Shown here piece by piece: positions 14,738 through 21,393 of a DNA stretch of 29,026 bases. The stretch is from the IMG/VR virus record IMGVR_UViG_3300043331_001409, positions 1-29,026 of that record. One strand, 5' to 3'. The stretch is from a virus. Below the pieces are notes generated by a model that was not told the origin of the DNA, ran no database searches, and saw only the letters and a program-made list of their open reading frames with translations. A program made the translations under genes and the position numbers. The first letter of the stretch is position 1. Every line of letters starts with the position of its first letter.

Positions 14738-15605
14738 CGCCGTGGTGTTGCGCGACGCGTCGCTCCGGGCCACGTCCGACGCGTCGCACCCCGAGGCGGG
14801 CGACGCGTCGGGTGACGCCGGCATGGACGCGTCGCCCAGGACCTCGCCGACGCGTCGGCAGTGCGCCTGGTGCTCCGGGCCGATCCCGGCGCGGGCTCGG
14901 CGGGACGCGGTGTGCTGCTCAACCAGGTGTCGGCAGGCCCGCCACCGCTTCACCCGCACCGTCGGTGTGCCGTGGCGATCCGTCGACCCCGGCCGCCAGC
15001 TACGCCTCGCCTACGCCGACCCGCCATACCCGGGCAAGGCGTGGCTGTACCGGGGCCACCCGGACTACGCCGGCGAGGTCGACCACGCCGCCCTGATCCG
15101 TACGTTGTCGACGTACGACGGGTGGGCGCTGTCGACCTCGGCAGCGGCGCTGCCCGCCGTGCTGGCCCTGTGTCCGCGCGGTGTGCGGGTCGCGGCGTGG
15201 CACCGCGGCGAGCGGCCCACGGTCAGCAGGTGGCCGCTGAACGCGTGGGAGCCGGTGATCTACCACGGCGGCCGGCCGGCCGATCCGTCGCGTGGGGACG
15301 GGGCGCTGCAGGCGCGACGGGTCGACTCCCTGGTTCACGGCGTCGCCCCGATGACCACCCTGCCCGGCCGGGTGGTCGGCACCAAACCGGCCGCGTTCTG
15401 CGGCTGGCTGTTCGACCTGCTCGGCGCCCTGCCCGGCGACAGCTTCGATGACCTGTTCCCGGGGTCGGGTGCTGTCGGCCGGGCGTGGGAGGCGTACGCC
15501 AGCGCCGAGCCGTCGCACATACCAGGTGGTGATCCGTCGCATCGGGCCCGGGCCGACGCGTCGTACCCGCCGGCCGGCACGACGTATCCCGGGGGTGCTC
15601 GGTGA
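14730..15605 (+). CDS. Adenine-type DNA methyltransferase with repeat-rich termini
   Basis: 291 residues from ATG 14730 (overlaps the previous stop; GTG 14721 is an alternative). Residues 9-40 consist of four octapeptide repeats starting DAS. A Cys cluster (CAWC at 45-48, CCSTRC at 62-67) is a probable zinc finger. The catalytic core has LAYADPPYPGKAW (DPPY at 97-100) and, later, DDLFPGSGAVGRAWE (243-247), i.e. motif IV before motif I, the circularly permuted order of beta/MT-A70-like N6-adenine methyltransferases. The C-terminal 30 residues again form octads (EPSHIPGG, DPSHRARA, DASYPPAG). No restriction partner is nearby, so it is probably an orphan enzyme for protecting or regulating phage DNA. 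Confidence 0.82.
   Translation: MGSAVVLRDASLRATSDASHPEAGDASGDAGMDASPRTSPTRRQCAWCSGPIPARARRDAVCCSTRCRQARHRFTRTVGVPWRSVDPGRQLRLAYADPPYPGKAWLYRGHPDYAGEVDHAALIRTLSTYDGWALSTSAAALPAVLALCPRGVRVAAWHRGERPTVSRWPLNAWEPVIYHGGRPADPSRGDGALQARRVDSLVHGVAPMTTLPGRVVGTKPAAFCGWLFDLLGALPGDSFDDLFPGSGAVGRAWEAYASAEPSHIPGGDPSHRARADASYPPAGTTYPGGAR
14753..14857 (+). repeat. Five CGACGCGTCG palindromes at 23-24-bp spacing
   Basis: Palindromes at 14753, 14777, 14801, 14825 (9 of 10 bases) and 14848. The first four are in frame and encode DAS of the octapeptide repeat; the fifth is shifted by 1 nt and is read in a different frame. Further exact copies are seen at 15554 and 11081. Confidence 0.85.
15510..15588 (+). repeat. 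24-bp periodic repeat at the 3' end of the methyltransferase gene
   Basis: CGTCG occurs at 15511, 15535 and 15559, with a degenerate unit at 15583. Each 24-bp unit encodes an octapeptide of the form D(A/P)S(H/Y). The unit length matches the N-terminal array. Confidence 0.7.
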
Positions 15606-15784
15606 CCCGGGCCCGCCGCCGGCTGCTCGACGCCCTGGTCGTCGAGCGCTACGCCACACCACGGCTGCCGCCGGTGCCCGTGGATACCCCAGCGCTGATC
15701 GCGGAGCGCCGCCGGGTCCTCGCCGAGGACTGGCCGCCGCGTCGGCGGCACCGACCGATCCGGCACCTGCGCCGGGTCGCCTGA
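15602..15784 (+). CDS. Small basic hypothetical protein
   Basis: 60 residues from GTG 15602 (GTGA overlap with the methyltransferase stop). Very Arg-rich (TRARRRLLDALVVERY, WPPRRRHRPIRHLRRVA) with two short helices. It is the last gene of the overlapping early operon; a 30-nt gap with a Shine-Dalgarno follows. Probably nucleic-acid binding; otherwise unknown. Confidence 0.5.
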   Translation: MTRARRRLLDALVVERYATPRLPPVPVDTPALIAERRRVLAEDWPPRRRHRPIRHLRRVA

Positions 15785-15814
15785 CCAGCTACCAGCACCA
15801 CGAGGAAGGACCTG

Positions 15815-16180
15815 ATGGGGACGAAGATCAAGGCGGCGCTGCCGAAACAGGAGGGCCGCAACGGGATGTCGGAGCTGTTCCGGCAGTTGCTCGAGGCGCC
15901 AGGGCGTCCCCGGTTCGCCGTGGTGCAGCTGGAGACGGCAGCGATCGAGGACCGGCTGGACAACGGAGACAAGATCTTCAAGTTGGCGATCGAGTGGATC
16001 GAGCCGGCTCTGACGGATGTGGACGAGGAGCAGCTGGCGCAGCTGCTGCACGACATGAAGGACCGTCGGTGGAAGCGGGACCCGATCCCGGGGGTGGACG
16101 AGCGTCCGGCCCCGGCCGGCGACGCCGAGGTGTTCAACCTGCGCACCGCGTCCGGTGTGCGGACTGGTGGTGACCGGTGA
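15815..16180 (+). CDS. Hypothetical phage protein, 121 aa
   Basis: ATG 15815 with GAGGAAGGA about 7 nt upstream, the strongest ribosome site of this region, after a 30-nt gap; it may open a new translational block. MGTKIKAALPKQEGRNGMSE, then FRQLLEAPGRPRFAVVQLET and IEWIEPAL, suggests an alpha/beta protein. I have an impression of similar small proteins in actinophage early regions but cannot name a family. It overlaps the next gene by 4 bp. Confidence 0.6.
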   Translation: MGTKIKAALPKQEGRNGMSELFRQLLEAPGRPRFAVVQLETAAIEDRLDNGDKIFKLAIEWIEPALTDVDEEQLAQLLHDMKDRRWKRDPIPGVDERPAPAGDAEVFNLRTASGVRTGGDR

Positions 16181-16554
16181 GCCGGGACGTGGTGGTGGAT
16201 GTGTCGGCGCCGGCCAGGGTGGATCTGCCGACGGCCGGAGATCAGGACGTGGTGTTGCTGCACGGTCCGCAGCGGCTACGCATCGCGGGCGGTGTGAAGC
16301 CGCACGACGTACAGGTGGAGATCGGTGGGGTCAGGGTCGAGCACGCGATCAGCGGCCTAACGCTGACCCACGGGTACCGCCGCCTGCCGACGCTGACGCT
16401 CGAGCTGGCCGTGAGCGCCAGCGACGTGACCGAGGACGCGGTCACCGTGGTGATGCCGGAGGCGACCCGGGACCTGCTGGTGCGCGCCGGCTGGACGCCG
16501 CCGACCACCCCGGTCGGAGCGCTCGAGGGTGACGCTCCGGAGGTGCGGGCATGA
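16177..16554 (+). CDS. Hypothetical beta-rich protein, 125 aa
   Basis: GTG 16177 (GTGA overlap). Alternating hydrophobic residues throughout (DVVVDVSAPARVDLP, VQVEIGGVRVEHAI, LPTLTLELAVSASDV) indicate a beta-sandwich-like fold with a short Pro-rich tail. No catalytic residues or cysteines. The repetitive 'IGGVRVEHAISGLTL' style resembles small phage structural or tail-assembly proteins, but the position is in the early region. It overlaps the Ntn-hydrolase gene by 4 bp. Confidence 0.5.
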   Translation: MSRDVVVDVSAPARVDLPTAGDQDVVLLHGPQRLRIAGGVKPHDVQVEIGGVRVEHAISGLTLTHGYRRLPTLTLELAVSASDVTEDAVTVVMPEATRDLLVRAGWTPPTTPVGALEGDAPEVRA

Positions 16555-17192
16555 CGGCGATCGTGGGCCTGGTCCACGACGGCCAGGTGTACGTCGGGGG
16601 CGACTCCGCCGGCGTGGCAGGGCTCGACCTGATGGTCCGGTCCGATCCCAAGGTCTTCACGCTGCCTGGCGGCTACGTGGTGGGGTTCACGAGTTCGTTC
16701 CGGATGGGTCAGGTCATCCGCTACGCGTTCACCCCACCTCCGGGTGCCCTGGTGGCCAAGGACCTGCACGGGTTCATGTGCACAAAGGTCATAGACGGTC
16801 TGCGCGAGGCCCTGAAGCTCGCCGGCTGGGCAACGAAGGACCAGGAGCGGGAGAGCGCCGGCACGCTGCTGGTCGGTGTGGCTGGGCGGCTGTTCCGAAT
16901 CGAAAGCGACTACCAGGTCGGCGAGGCGGCTGACGGGTACGACGCGGTCGGCTGCGGCGCACAGGTGGCCATGGGCGCGCTGTTCGCGTCGAGGCCGGAC
17001 CTGCACATCACCCCGTGGACGCCACCGGAGCGTGTGGTGATGGCGCTCGAGGCGGCGGAGCGGTTCAGCGCCGGTGTGCGGGGGCCGTTTACGGTCGCCG
17101 TCACCGGGCCGCTGCCGGAAGGCCGGGAGCCGACTTCGGCTGAGGCCATCGAGGCCGCCAGCGACCCGGAGGGTGGTGCCGACCGTGGCTGA
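16551..17192 (+). CDS. Proteasome-beta/HslV-like Ntn hydrolase
   Basis: 213 residues from ATG 16551 (ATGA overlap). After removal of the initiator Met the sequence begins TAIVGLVHDGQVYVGGDSAG, which fits the proteasome-beta/HslV N-terminal strand, and numbering from that threonine gives T1, D17 (GGDSAG) and K33 (SDPKVF), the catalytic triad of this family. GYVVGFTSSF and SAGTLLVGVAGRLFRIESD match later core strands. There is no propeptide, as in HslV. It may act as a self-compartmentalised peptidase or replace or block a host proteasome-type complex. No ATPase partner is seen nearby. The C-terminal tail PEGGADRG recurs in the next protein. Confidence 0.8.
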   Translation: MTAIVGLVHDGQVYVGGDSAGVAGLDLMVRSDPKVFTLPGGYVVGFTSSFRMGQVIRYAFTPPPGALVAKDLHGFMCTKVIDGLREALKLAGWATKDQERESAGTLLVGVAGRLFRIESDYQVGEAADGYDAVGCGAQVAMGALFASRPDLHITPWTPPERVVMALEAAERFSAGVRGPFTVAVTGPLPEGREPTSAEAIEAASDPEGGADRG

Positions 17193-17193
17193 G
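17155..17193 (+). repeat. Gene-boundary repeat, copy 1
   Basis: From CCGCCAG through CCCGGAGGGTGGTGCC to CCGTGGCTGAG, spanning the end of the Ntn-hydrolase gene and the start of the next. It matches 17450-17485 with one substitution and a 3-nt indel. Confidence 0.8.
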
Positions 17194-17484
17194 ATCGTCA
17201 CCTGGGTTACCGAGACCACGACCATCAGTACCGGCGCTAGGTCCGGCGACACGGTCACCACGGGAAAGACCACCGTCACGCGCGTCACGAGCTTCAGGGC
17301 CAACCACCCCGACGTCTCAGTGCTTCGCGACATGGTCCGCGCGCTCGACATCGCCGGGGCGCCAGGCCGGGCTCTGCTGCGAATCACCAGTACCGACATC
17401 AGCGCCGAATGGACACAGGAGCCGACACCGGCCGAGGTGCCCGAGGACTCCGCCAGCCCGGAGGGCGGTGCCGACCGTGGCTGA
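17185..17484 (+). CDS. Hypothetical protein, 99 aa
   Basis: GTG 17185, overlapping the previous stop by 8 bp through the CCGTGGCTGA junction. The Thr-rich N-terminal half (IVTWVTETTTIS, DTVTTGKTTVTRVTSF) is beta-like, followed by a helix (VLRDMVRALDIAGAP) and a strand. The C-terminal PEGGADRG is identical to that of the upstream Ntn hydrolase. Function unknown. Confidence 0.55.
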   Translation: MAEIVTWVTETTTISTGARSGDTVTTGKTTVTRVTSFRANHPDVSVLRDMVRALDIAGAPGRALLRITSTDISAEWTQEPTPAEVPEDSASPEGGADRG

Positions 17485-17485
17485 G
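17450..17485 (+). repeat. Gene-boundary repeat, copy 2
   Basis: Second copy of the 17155-17193 boundary sequence, again spanning a gene end and the following GTG start. A third, weaker relative (GGAGGG...CCGTGGCTGA) is at about 17887-17908. Confidence 0.8.
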
Positions 17486-17896
17486 CTGACGGTAGAGCTG
17501 CCCGCCGACGTGGCCGAGGCTGCGATCACTGCGGGCGTGGACGAAGTTTGGGCCGAACTGCACCGGGCGCTGCTCGGGGTGTTCGGCGAGGGCACCGCAG
17601 CCGCGGTCGTGGTGGAGTGCCCGACGGTGATGGACGGGACCGTGCTGCGGTGGTATCTCACCGAGGAGCGGGCGCTGCACAGGGATGAGGTGCTGTCGGC
17701 CAGCCGGAACGGGGTGGTCCTGCAGGCGTACCGGTACCTGGATTCGGTTCCGGCTGTGTGGGTCGCCGAGGCGCACGAGGCGTATCGGCGGATGCGCCGG
17801 AGTCAGCACGCGGACCTGTCGGACCTGGTGACACACCGGATCGTCGGCGGTGGGCCGCGTCGCCGGGTGGAGCCGATCACGCCGACGGAGGGCTGA
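17477..17896 (+). CDS. Hypothetical protein, 139 aa
   Basis: GTG 17477, in the CCGTGGCTGA start-stop overlap. An acidic, helical N-terminus (ADVAEAAITAGVDEVWAELH) leads to a strand (AAVVVECPTVMDGTVLRWYL) and a helical C-terminal half (VAEAHEAYRRMRRSQHADLS) with a basic end. No known motif. Part of the small-gene run upstream of the 18548 terminator. Confidence 0.55.
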   Translation: MAELTVELPADVAEAAITAGVDEVWAELHRALLGVFGEGTAAAVVVECPTVMDGTVLRWYLTEERALHRDEVLSASRNGVVLQAYRYLDSVPAVWVAEAHEAYRRMRRSQHADLSDLVTHRIVGGGPRRRVEPITPTEG

Positions 17897-17899
17897 GCC

Positions 17900-18130
17900 G
17901 TGGCTGACCGGCAGTACGGGAGCGGCGACACGGGCGTCTTCGAGCGCATCTGTGCATACCTTGACCAGACCGGACGTCCGGTGCTCACGGCGCGCCAGCT
18001 GCGGCGGTCGCGCCGCACCGCGAGTCGCCGAGGGATGCCGATCGATTCGTACTGGTACCTGGTCGCGATGGCAACGGGGAACCGCCAGGGCCTGGCCGAG
18101 CTGCAGGAGCTGCGCCATGGCCGAGGCTAG
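17900..18130 (+). CDS. Small basic hypothetical protein, 76 aa
   Basis: GTG 17900, three bases after the preceding stop, again in the CCGTGGCTGA context. GVFERICAYLDQTGRPVLTA then RQLRRSRRTASRRG has the look of a small winged-helix or arm-type DNA-binding segment, possibly binding nucleic acid. It overlaps the next gene by 14 bp. Function not recognised. Confidence 0.5.
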   Translation: MADRQYGSGDTGVFERICAYLDQTGRPVLTARQLRRSRRTASRRGMPIDSYWYLVAMATGNRQGLAELQELRHGRG

Positions 18131-18530
18131 CCGGTTCGGCCGTCGGCATCCGCTGTGCACCTGCCCAGACCTGCGTGGCCTGTTCGGAGTGCTGACGGTC
18201 GACGTGCAGCCGGACTGTCCAGGCGGCACAGTCGCTCATCCGCCACCGCTCAGCGCGGAAGAGATGATGCGGACGCTCAGGGAACTCTCCGGCACGCTGC
18301 TCGACCACCAGCATCGGATGGAGCAGGTGGTGGTCTGCCGGCCGGAGGTCGGGGACCAGGTGGCCGAGGCGCTCGGGGTGCCAGCGGATGACCTGCCGGC
18401 AGCCGGCGTGAAAACGTCGCCGTACCTGCCGGCCGGGGTGGACGCAGTAGTGGCGGATACGAGCGGGTGGCGTATTCCGGCTGGCCCGAAGCCACCGCCG
18501 GACACGAGCTGGATCGAAATGACCGAGTAG
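18117..18530 (+). CDS. Hypothetical protein, 137 aa
   Basis: ATG 18117 lies inside the end of the preceding gene (CAGGAG about 10 nt upstream). N-terminal CTC and C (PLCTCPDLRGLF, QPDCPGG) give three cysteines near residues 14-34, possibly a metal site. A helix (LSAEEMMRTLRELSGTLLDH) is followed by a Pro-rich C-terminus (GPKPPPDTSW). Last gene of this unit; a strong hairpin follows 18 bp after the stop. Confidence 0.55.
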   Translation: MAEASRFGRRHPLCTCPDLRGLFGVLTVDVQPDCPGGTVAHPPPLSAEEMMRTLRELSGTLLDHQHRMEQVVVCRPEVGDQVAEALGVPADDLPAAGVKTSPYLPAGVDAVVADTSGWRIPAGPKPPPDTSWIEMTE

Positions 18531-18547
18531 CGATGGAGCGCGGCGAG

Positions 18548-18579
18548 CGGCGCGGTGACCTTGGTGGGTCACCGCGCCG
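18548..18579 (+). terminator. 13-bp stem terminator
   Basis: CGGCGCGGTGACC pairs perfectly with GGTCACCGCGCCG across a 6-nt loop and is followed by the T-rich TTCGCTTTC. It ends the 15815-18530 unit. Confidence 0.75.
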
Positions 18580-18584
18580 GTTCG

Positions 18585-18625
18585 CTTTCACGAGTAACAA
18601 CGATGTTGATCTATTGAATTGGCGG
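18585..18625 (+). promoter_or_regulatory. AT-rich putative promoter for the HNH/iteron gene
   Basis: After the terminator the sequence is unusually AT-rich. TTCACG followed 17 nt later by TCTATT is a possible -35/-10 pair; GGGGG then precedes GTG 18634. The match to consensus is weak; the AT-richness and position are the main evidence. Confidence 0.3.
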
Positions 18626-18633
18626 GGGTCGAC

Positions 18634-19815
18634 GTGGCGTACTACCTGCTCGACGACCAGTTCGCCGACGACGTGATCTGGGATGCACTCTCGGGCGGCA
18701 GTCAGGCGCTACTCGACGCCATCCAAGCCGCCTTCACGCGCCTGGCGAGCAAATCAGCGCACCTGCTGACCGACGGGTACCTGACGGCCGAGCTGGCCGC
18801 GAAGTACGCCCGGCCGAAGGTCCTGGAGCTGCTGACCCGGCCGGTGCTCGGCCGGCCGCCGCTGCTGCACAAGCCGGGCGACGAGTGCGAGTGCCTCGGC
18901 GACGAGTGGACCGAGGGGTACGCCTACCGCATCCACAAGTTCCTGCGCCGGAACCCATCGAGAGCGGAGCACAACCGCAACCGGCAGCAGAAGGCGGACC
19001 TGCGCGACAGCCGCCTGAAGAACCTCGTGTGGCTGCGGGATGGGAAGTGCTGCCGGTACTGCGAGTCCGGCCCCCTGCACCCGAAGTCGGGCCGAAACAA
19101 GGACCGGCGGAAGGTCCTGCACTTCGATCACGTGGACCCGGATGCGCCAGCGGGCCCGGCCGGCGAGAACCTCGTGACGTGCTGCGCCCGCTGCAACGAG
19201 CACAAGGGCCACCGGACGCCGCAGGAGGCCGACATGGTGCTGCTGCCGGAGCCGACCGAGGCGGAGCGGGCCACCATGGCCGGCCGGGACCAGGCCGTGT
19301 TCGACCTGCCCGACGCGTTGGCGAATCAGCCGCGGGATCAGCAACAGATCAGCGACCGATCACCGACGAATCAGCGACAGACCACTGATCGGACCACTGA
19401 TCCGGTCACTGATCCCGACGTTGGTCCGAACGCTGATCTGCAGCGGCGGCGCGCAGCTGAAGAACGCCCTGAACAGGCCGAACGGCGCACAGATCAGCCG
19501 CGGCCGACGGCAAGGAAGGGTCCGGGTCGGGGCGGGGCGGGGGCCGCCGATCCCGATCCGGTCGCCGCTCCCCCACCTACTCCACGGACCTCGGCGGACC
19601 CGGACGTCTACACGAAGCGCTCTCGCCCCGGACCGCCCACCCAAGCCCAGCCACGCACCCCAGCACCAGCCGCCACCCACCAGCGCCGGAGACTCTCTGA
19701 CCCCTTCGATCCGGGCCGACTCGACCTCGCCCACCTGACCGATGACGACGCCGGCTGGCCTGCCGGCGCCCGCCCAGCACCCCGATCCGCCCGTGCCGCT
19801 GTGGAGGACCGATGA
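18634..19815 (+). CDS. HNH-domain protein with internal iterons; candidate replication protein
   Basis: 393 residues from GTG 18634 (GGGGG about 6 nt upstream; a TTG at 18619 is in frame). The N-terminal helical part (VAYYLLDDQFADDVIWDALS, HLLTDGYLTAELAAK) resembles the start of phage primosome/replication-type proteins. The HNH domain at ~130-195 has CRYC (140-143), HFDHVDP (H163, H166), LVTCCARCNEHK (C184, C187, H190). The C-terminal ~190 residues are Pro/Arg/Thr-rich and unstructured, and their DNA carries the iteron array 19324-19439. This recalls lambda O, where the origin lies inside the initiator gene. The HNH assignment is firm; the replication role is inference. Confidence 0.8.
   Translation: MAYYLLDDQFADDVIWDALSGGSQALLDAIQAAFTRLASKSAHLLTDGYLTAELAAKYARPKVLELLTRPVLGRPPLLHKPGDECECLGDEWTEGYAYRIHKFLRRNPSRAEHNRNRQQKADLRDSRLKNLVWLRDGKCCRYCESGPLHPKSGRNKDRRKVLHFDHVDPDAPAGPAGENLVTCCARCNEHKGHRTPQEADMVLLPEPTEAERATMAGRDQAVFDLPDALANQPRDQQQISDRSPTNQRQTTDRTTDPVTDPDVGPNADLQRRRAAEERPEQAERRTDQPRPTARKGPGRGGAGAADPDPVAAPPPTPRTSADPDVYTKRSRPGPPTQAQPRTPAPAATHQRRRLSDPFDPGRLDLAHLTDDDAGWPAGARPAPRSARAAVEDR
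19324..19439 (+). repeat. Two-arm iteron array (candidate origin)
   Basis: Left arm: five units of 11-12 bp with core ATCAG/ATCAC at 19325, 19337, 19348, 19359 and 19370 (e.g. GATCAGCGACC). Right arm: five 12-bp units with inverted core CTGAT at 19385, 19397, 19409, a degenerate one near 19421, and 19433 (e.g. GACCACTGATCC). The left-arm spacing is not a multiple of three, so the repeats are not explained by protein repeats. Confidence 0.8.
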
Positions 19816-20657
19816 GCACCGAGCCGCTGACACCAGACCAGGAGTACCGGGACCTGATCGACGACACGATCCGAGCGGCGGCCCGGCTGGCCCGGGCGGT
19901 CGGCTGGCTGCTGGTGCTGGCCGAGCCGGGCCGGGAGCCACGCCCGTCGACGCGGCCGGCAAACGAGGACCAGGTCGAGGTGCGTACCGCAGCCTGGTAT
20001 CGGGAGCAGGCGGAGCAGGCGCGTGCCCGCAGGCTCGGCCTGGCCGGGTCGGATCGTCCGTGGGGTGGCCCGTCCGCGGCGCCGGCCCGGGTGGCGCTGC
20101 TCGACGGGTACGCGGAGGTGTACGAGGCGGTGTCGACCGCGCTCGACGCGACCGGCCTGGTCGACACCGTGCCGCCGTGGACGCCGGTCGGGTCGAGGCG
20201 GGTGGTCGAGGGGATCGACTGGCTGGCGGGGCCGGGTGAGGCGTGGGTGGTGGACCGGACCGGGCGGGCACGCCGGCGGTGTGTCGTCGCCGAGCTGCCC
20301 GCGCATCGGGTGGACCGGGTGCGCGGTCTGCTCGAGCGGGCGGCTGAGCGGGCGGAGGCAGCGGCCGGGATCGAGCGGCAGCTGACGGTGCCGTGGCCGG
20401 GTGGTGCCCGCTGTCCGGCGTGCGGGCGCCGGTCGCTCGAAGTGGACGTGACGGTGCCGCAGCATCGGTGGTGGGTGGTGCGGTGCACTGCGCGGGCGTG
20501 CCGGTGCAGTGGGCCGGGGTGTGGGTGTGGGCAGCGGGTGCGGTACGAGGGGCGGGCGCACGCCTGGCCGGCGAGCGAGTGGGAGATCCTCGCCGATCGG
20601 CTGCGGGTGCCGGGTCGGCCGGAGGTGCGCAGCGGGCAGGCGGGCCGCGGGTGGTGA
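19812..20657 (+). CDS. Hypothetical protein with C-terminal zinc-binding cysteines
   Basis: 281 residues; ATG 19812 overlaps the previous stop (ATGA). Residues 1-100 are helical (YRDLIDDTIRAAARLARAVG) with an early hydrophobic stretch. The C-terminal ~80 residues hold a CPACGRRSLEVDV knuckle, then CTARACRCSGPGCGCGQRVR, i.e. many cysteines suited to two zinc ions. I have seen similar 'WYREQAEQ...CPACGRRSL' proteins in actinophage early regions. It probably binds DNA or assists the upstream HNH/origin protein. Confidence 0.6.
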   Translation: MSTEPLTPDQEYRDLIDDTIRAAARLARAVGWLLVLAEPGREPRPSTRPANEDQVEVRTAAWYREQAEQARARRLGLAGSDRPWGGPSAAPARVALLDGYAEVYEAVSTALDATGLVDTVPPWTPVGSRRVVEGIDWLAGPGEAWVVDRTGRARRRCVVAELPAHRVDRVRGLLERAAERAEAAAGIERQLTVPWPGGARCPACGRRSLEVDVTVPQHRWWVVRCTARACRCSGPGCGCGQRVRYEGRAHAWPASEWEILADRLRVPGRPEVRSGQAGRGW

Positions 20658-20896
20658 GCGGGGCTGGTATGGACCAGGTGTTGGAGGTGGCGGGCGAGCG
20701 GTGGGCGACCGCCGAGGTGGTGTGCGCGCGGGCGGGCATCACCCGACAGGTGCTCGACGTGTGGGTGCATAGGGGCAAGGTGCGGCGGCCGGTCCGGGTG
20801 GATGGCATCGGGTACTACCTGCTGGACGAGGTGCTCGACGCCGAGGTGGCCACCGCGACCTCGAAGCGGGGAGGCCGCAAGCGGAGTGGCACGTGA
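20654..20896 (+). CDS. Small HTH (MerR/excisionase-like) protein
   Basis: 80 residues from GTG 20654 (GTGA overlap); ATG 20669 is an alternative. ERWATAEVVCARAGITRQVL followed by DVWVHRGKVRRPVRVDGIGY and YLLDEV is a MerR/Xis-type winged helix: a recognition helix, then a 'wing' leading to YYLLDEVLD. The C-terminus is basic (SKRGGRKRSG). Such proteins in phages direct excision or regulate late genes. It sits last before the HNH/terminase block. Confidence 0.7.
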   Translation: MSGAGMDQVLEVAGERWATAEVVCARAGITRQVLDVWVHRGKVRRPVRVDGIGYYLLDEVLDAEVATATSKRGGRKRSGT

Positions 20897-20918
20897 TGTC
20901 GCGGGTCCGTTGTAAGGT
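20890..20918 (+). promoter_or_regulatory. Weak promoter candidate before the packaging genes
   Basis: TAAGGT (20913-20918) fits an actinobacterial -10 (TANNNT), but the -35 is poor (CACGTG at 17-nt spacing). It is placed suitably to drive the HNH-terminase-portal transcript. Confidence 0.3.
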
Positions 20919-20972
20919 GAAGCGGAGCAGGTGACGTGTGTCCGGACTGGGGGCGCTGTCGCTGCGTCGAGG

Positions 20973-20991
20973 GGCCCGCCTGGCGCGGGCC
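20973..20991 (+). terminator. Short hairpin in the HNH leader
   Basis: GGCCCGC / GCGGGCC with a 5-nt loop and a following TTCG, in the 209-bp gap between the small HTH gene and the HNH gene. It may be a terminator of the upstream unit or an attenuator for the late operon. Nothing else is visible in the rest of that gap. Confidence 0.4.
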
Positions 20992-21105
20992 TTCGCCGTG
21001 TCCGGGCCGGGTGCGTCAACGCGACAGCACGGTCTCGAAGGCACGCCCATGATGCTGGTGACCGGCGGAGGCGTGTCCTGCGCGCCTGGCTCGGGGCGGT
21101 GGGTG

Positions 21106-21393
21106 ATGGTGGCGAGGACGGCGGGTCGCAAGGGTCGGCCGTGGCGCCGCCTGCGGGATCGGGTGCTCGAGGTGTACGGGCCGGTGTGCTGGCTGTGCCA
21201 CCAGTCGATCAACCTGGACCTGCACCCCAACCATCGCCGCGCCTACACCGTCGACCACATGGTGAGTCTCGACCGGGGTGGCGAACCGAACAGCCTGCAC
21301 AACTGCCGCCCTGCTCACCGCTGCTGCAACAGCAGTAAGGGTGCCAAGCCTCGGGCTGTGGTCACTGCGCCGATCAGGTCGCGTGACTGGTGA
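21106..21393 (+). CDS. HNH endonuclease next to terminase
   Basis: 95 residues from ATG 21106; neighbouring GTGs at 21103 and 21109 are in frame and the frame is open from 20938, so the start is approximate. KGRPWRRLRDRVLEVYG, then CWLCHQSI, YTVDHMVSLDRGGEPNSLHN and CRPAHRCCNSSKG give a complete HNH domain with CxxC, DH and N/H residues. HNH nucleases directly upstream of terminase in HK97-type phages cooperate with the terminase in cos cleavage and packaging, which is the likely role here. Confidence 0.88.
   Translation: MVARTAGRKGRPWRRLRDRVLEVYGPVCWLCHQSINLDLHPNHRRAYTVDHMVSLDRGGEPNSLHNCRPAHRCCNSSKGAKPRAVVTAPIRSRDW

Noticed and set aside
14753-14857. Simple codon-bias explanation for the CGACGCGTCG repeats
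   Set aside because: It explains the four in-frame DAS copies but not the fifth, out-of-frame copy, so the repeat was kept as a finding with caution.
14730-15605. Restriction-modification system
   Set aside because: No restriction nuclease is adjacent; the two HNH genes are far away and have other likely roles (origin-linked and packaging).
19315-19445. CRISPR array (regular short repeats)
   Set aside because: Repeats are only 11-12 bp and tandem with no spacers, and no cas genes are present.
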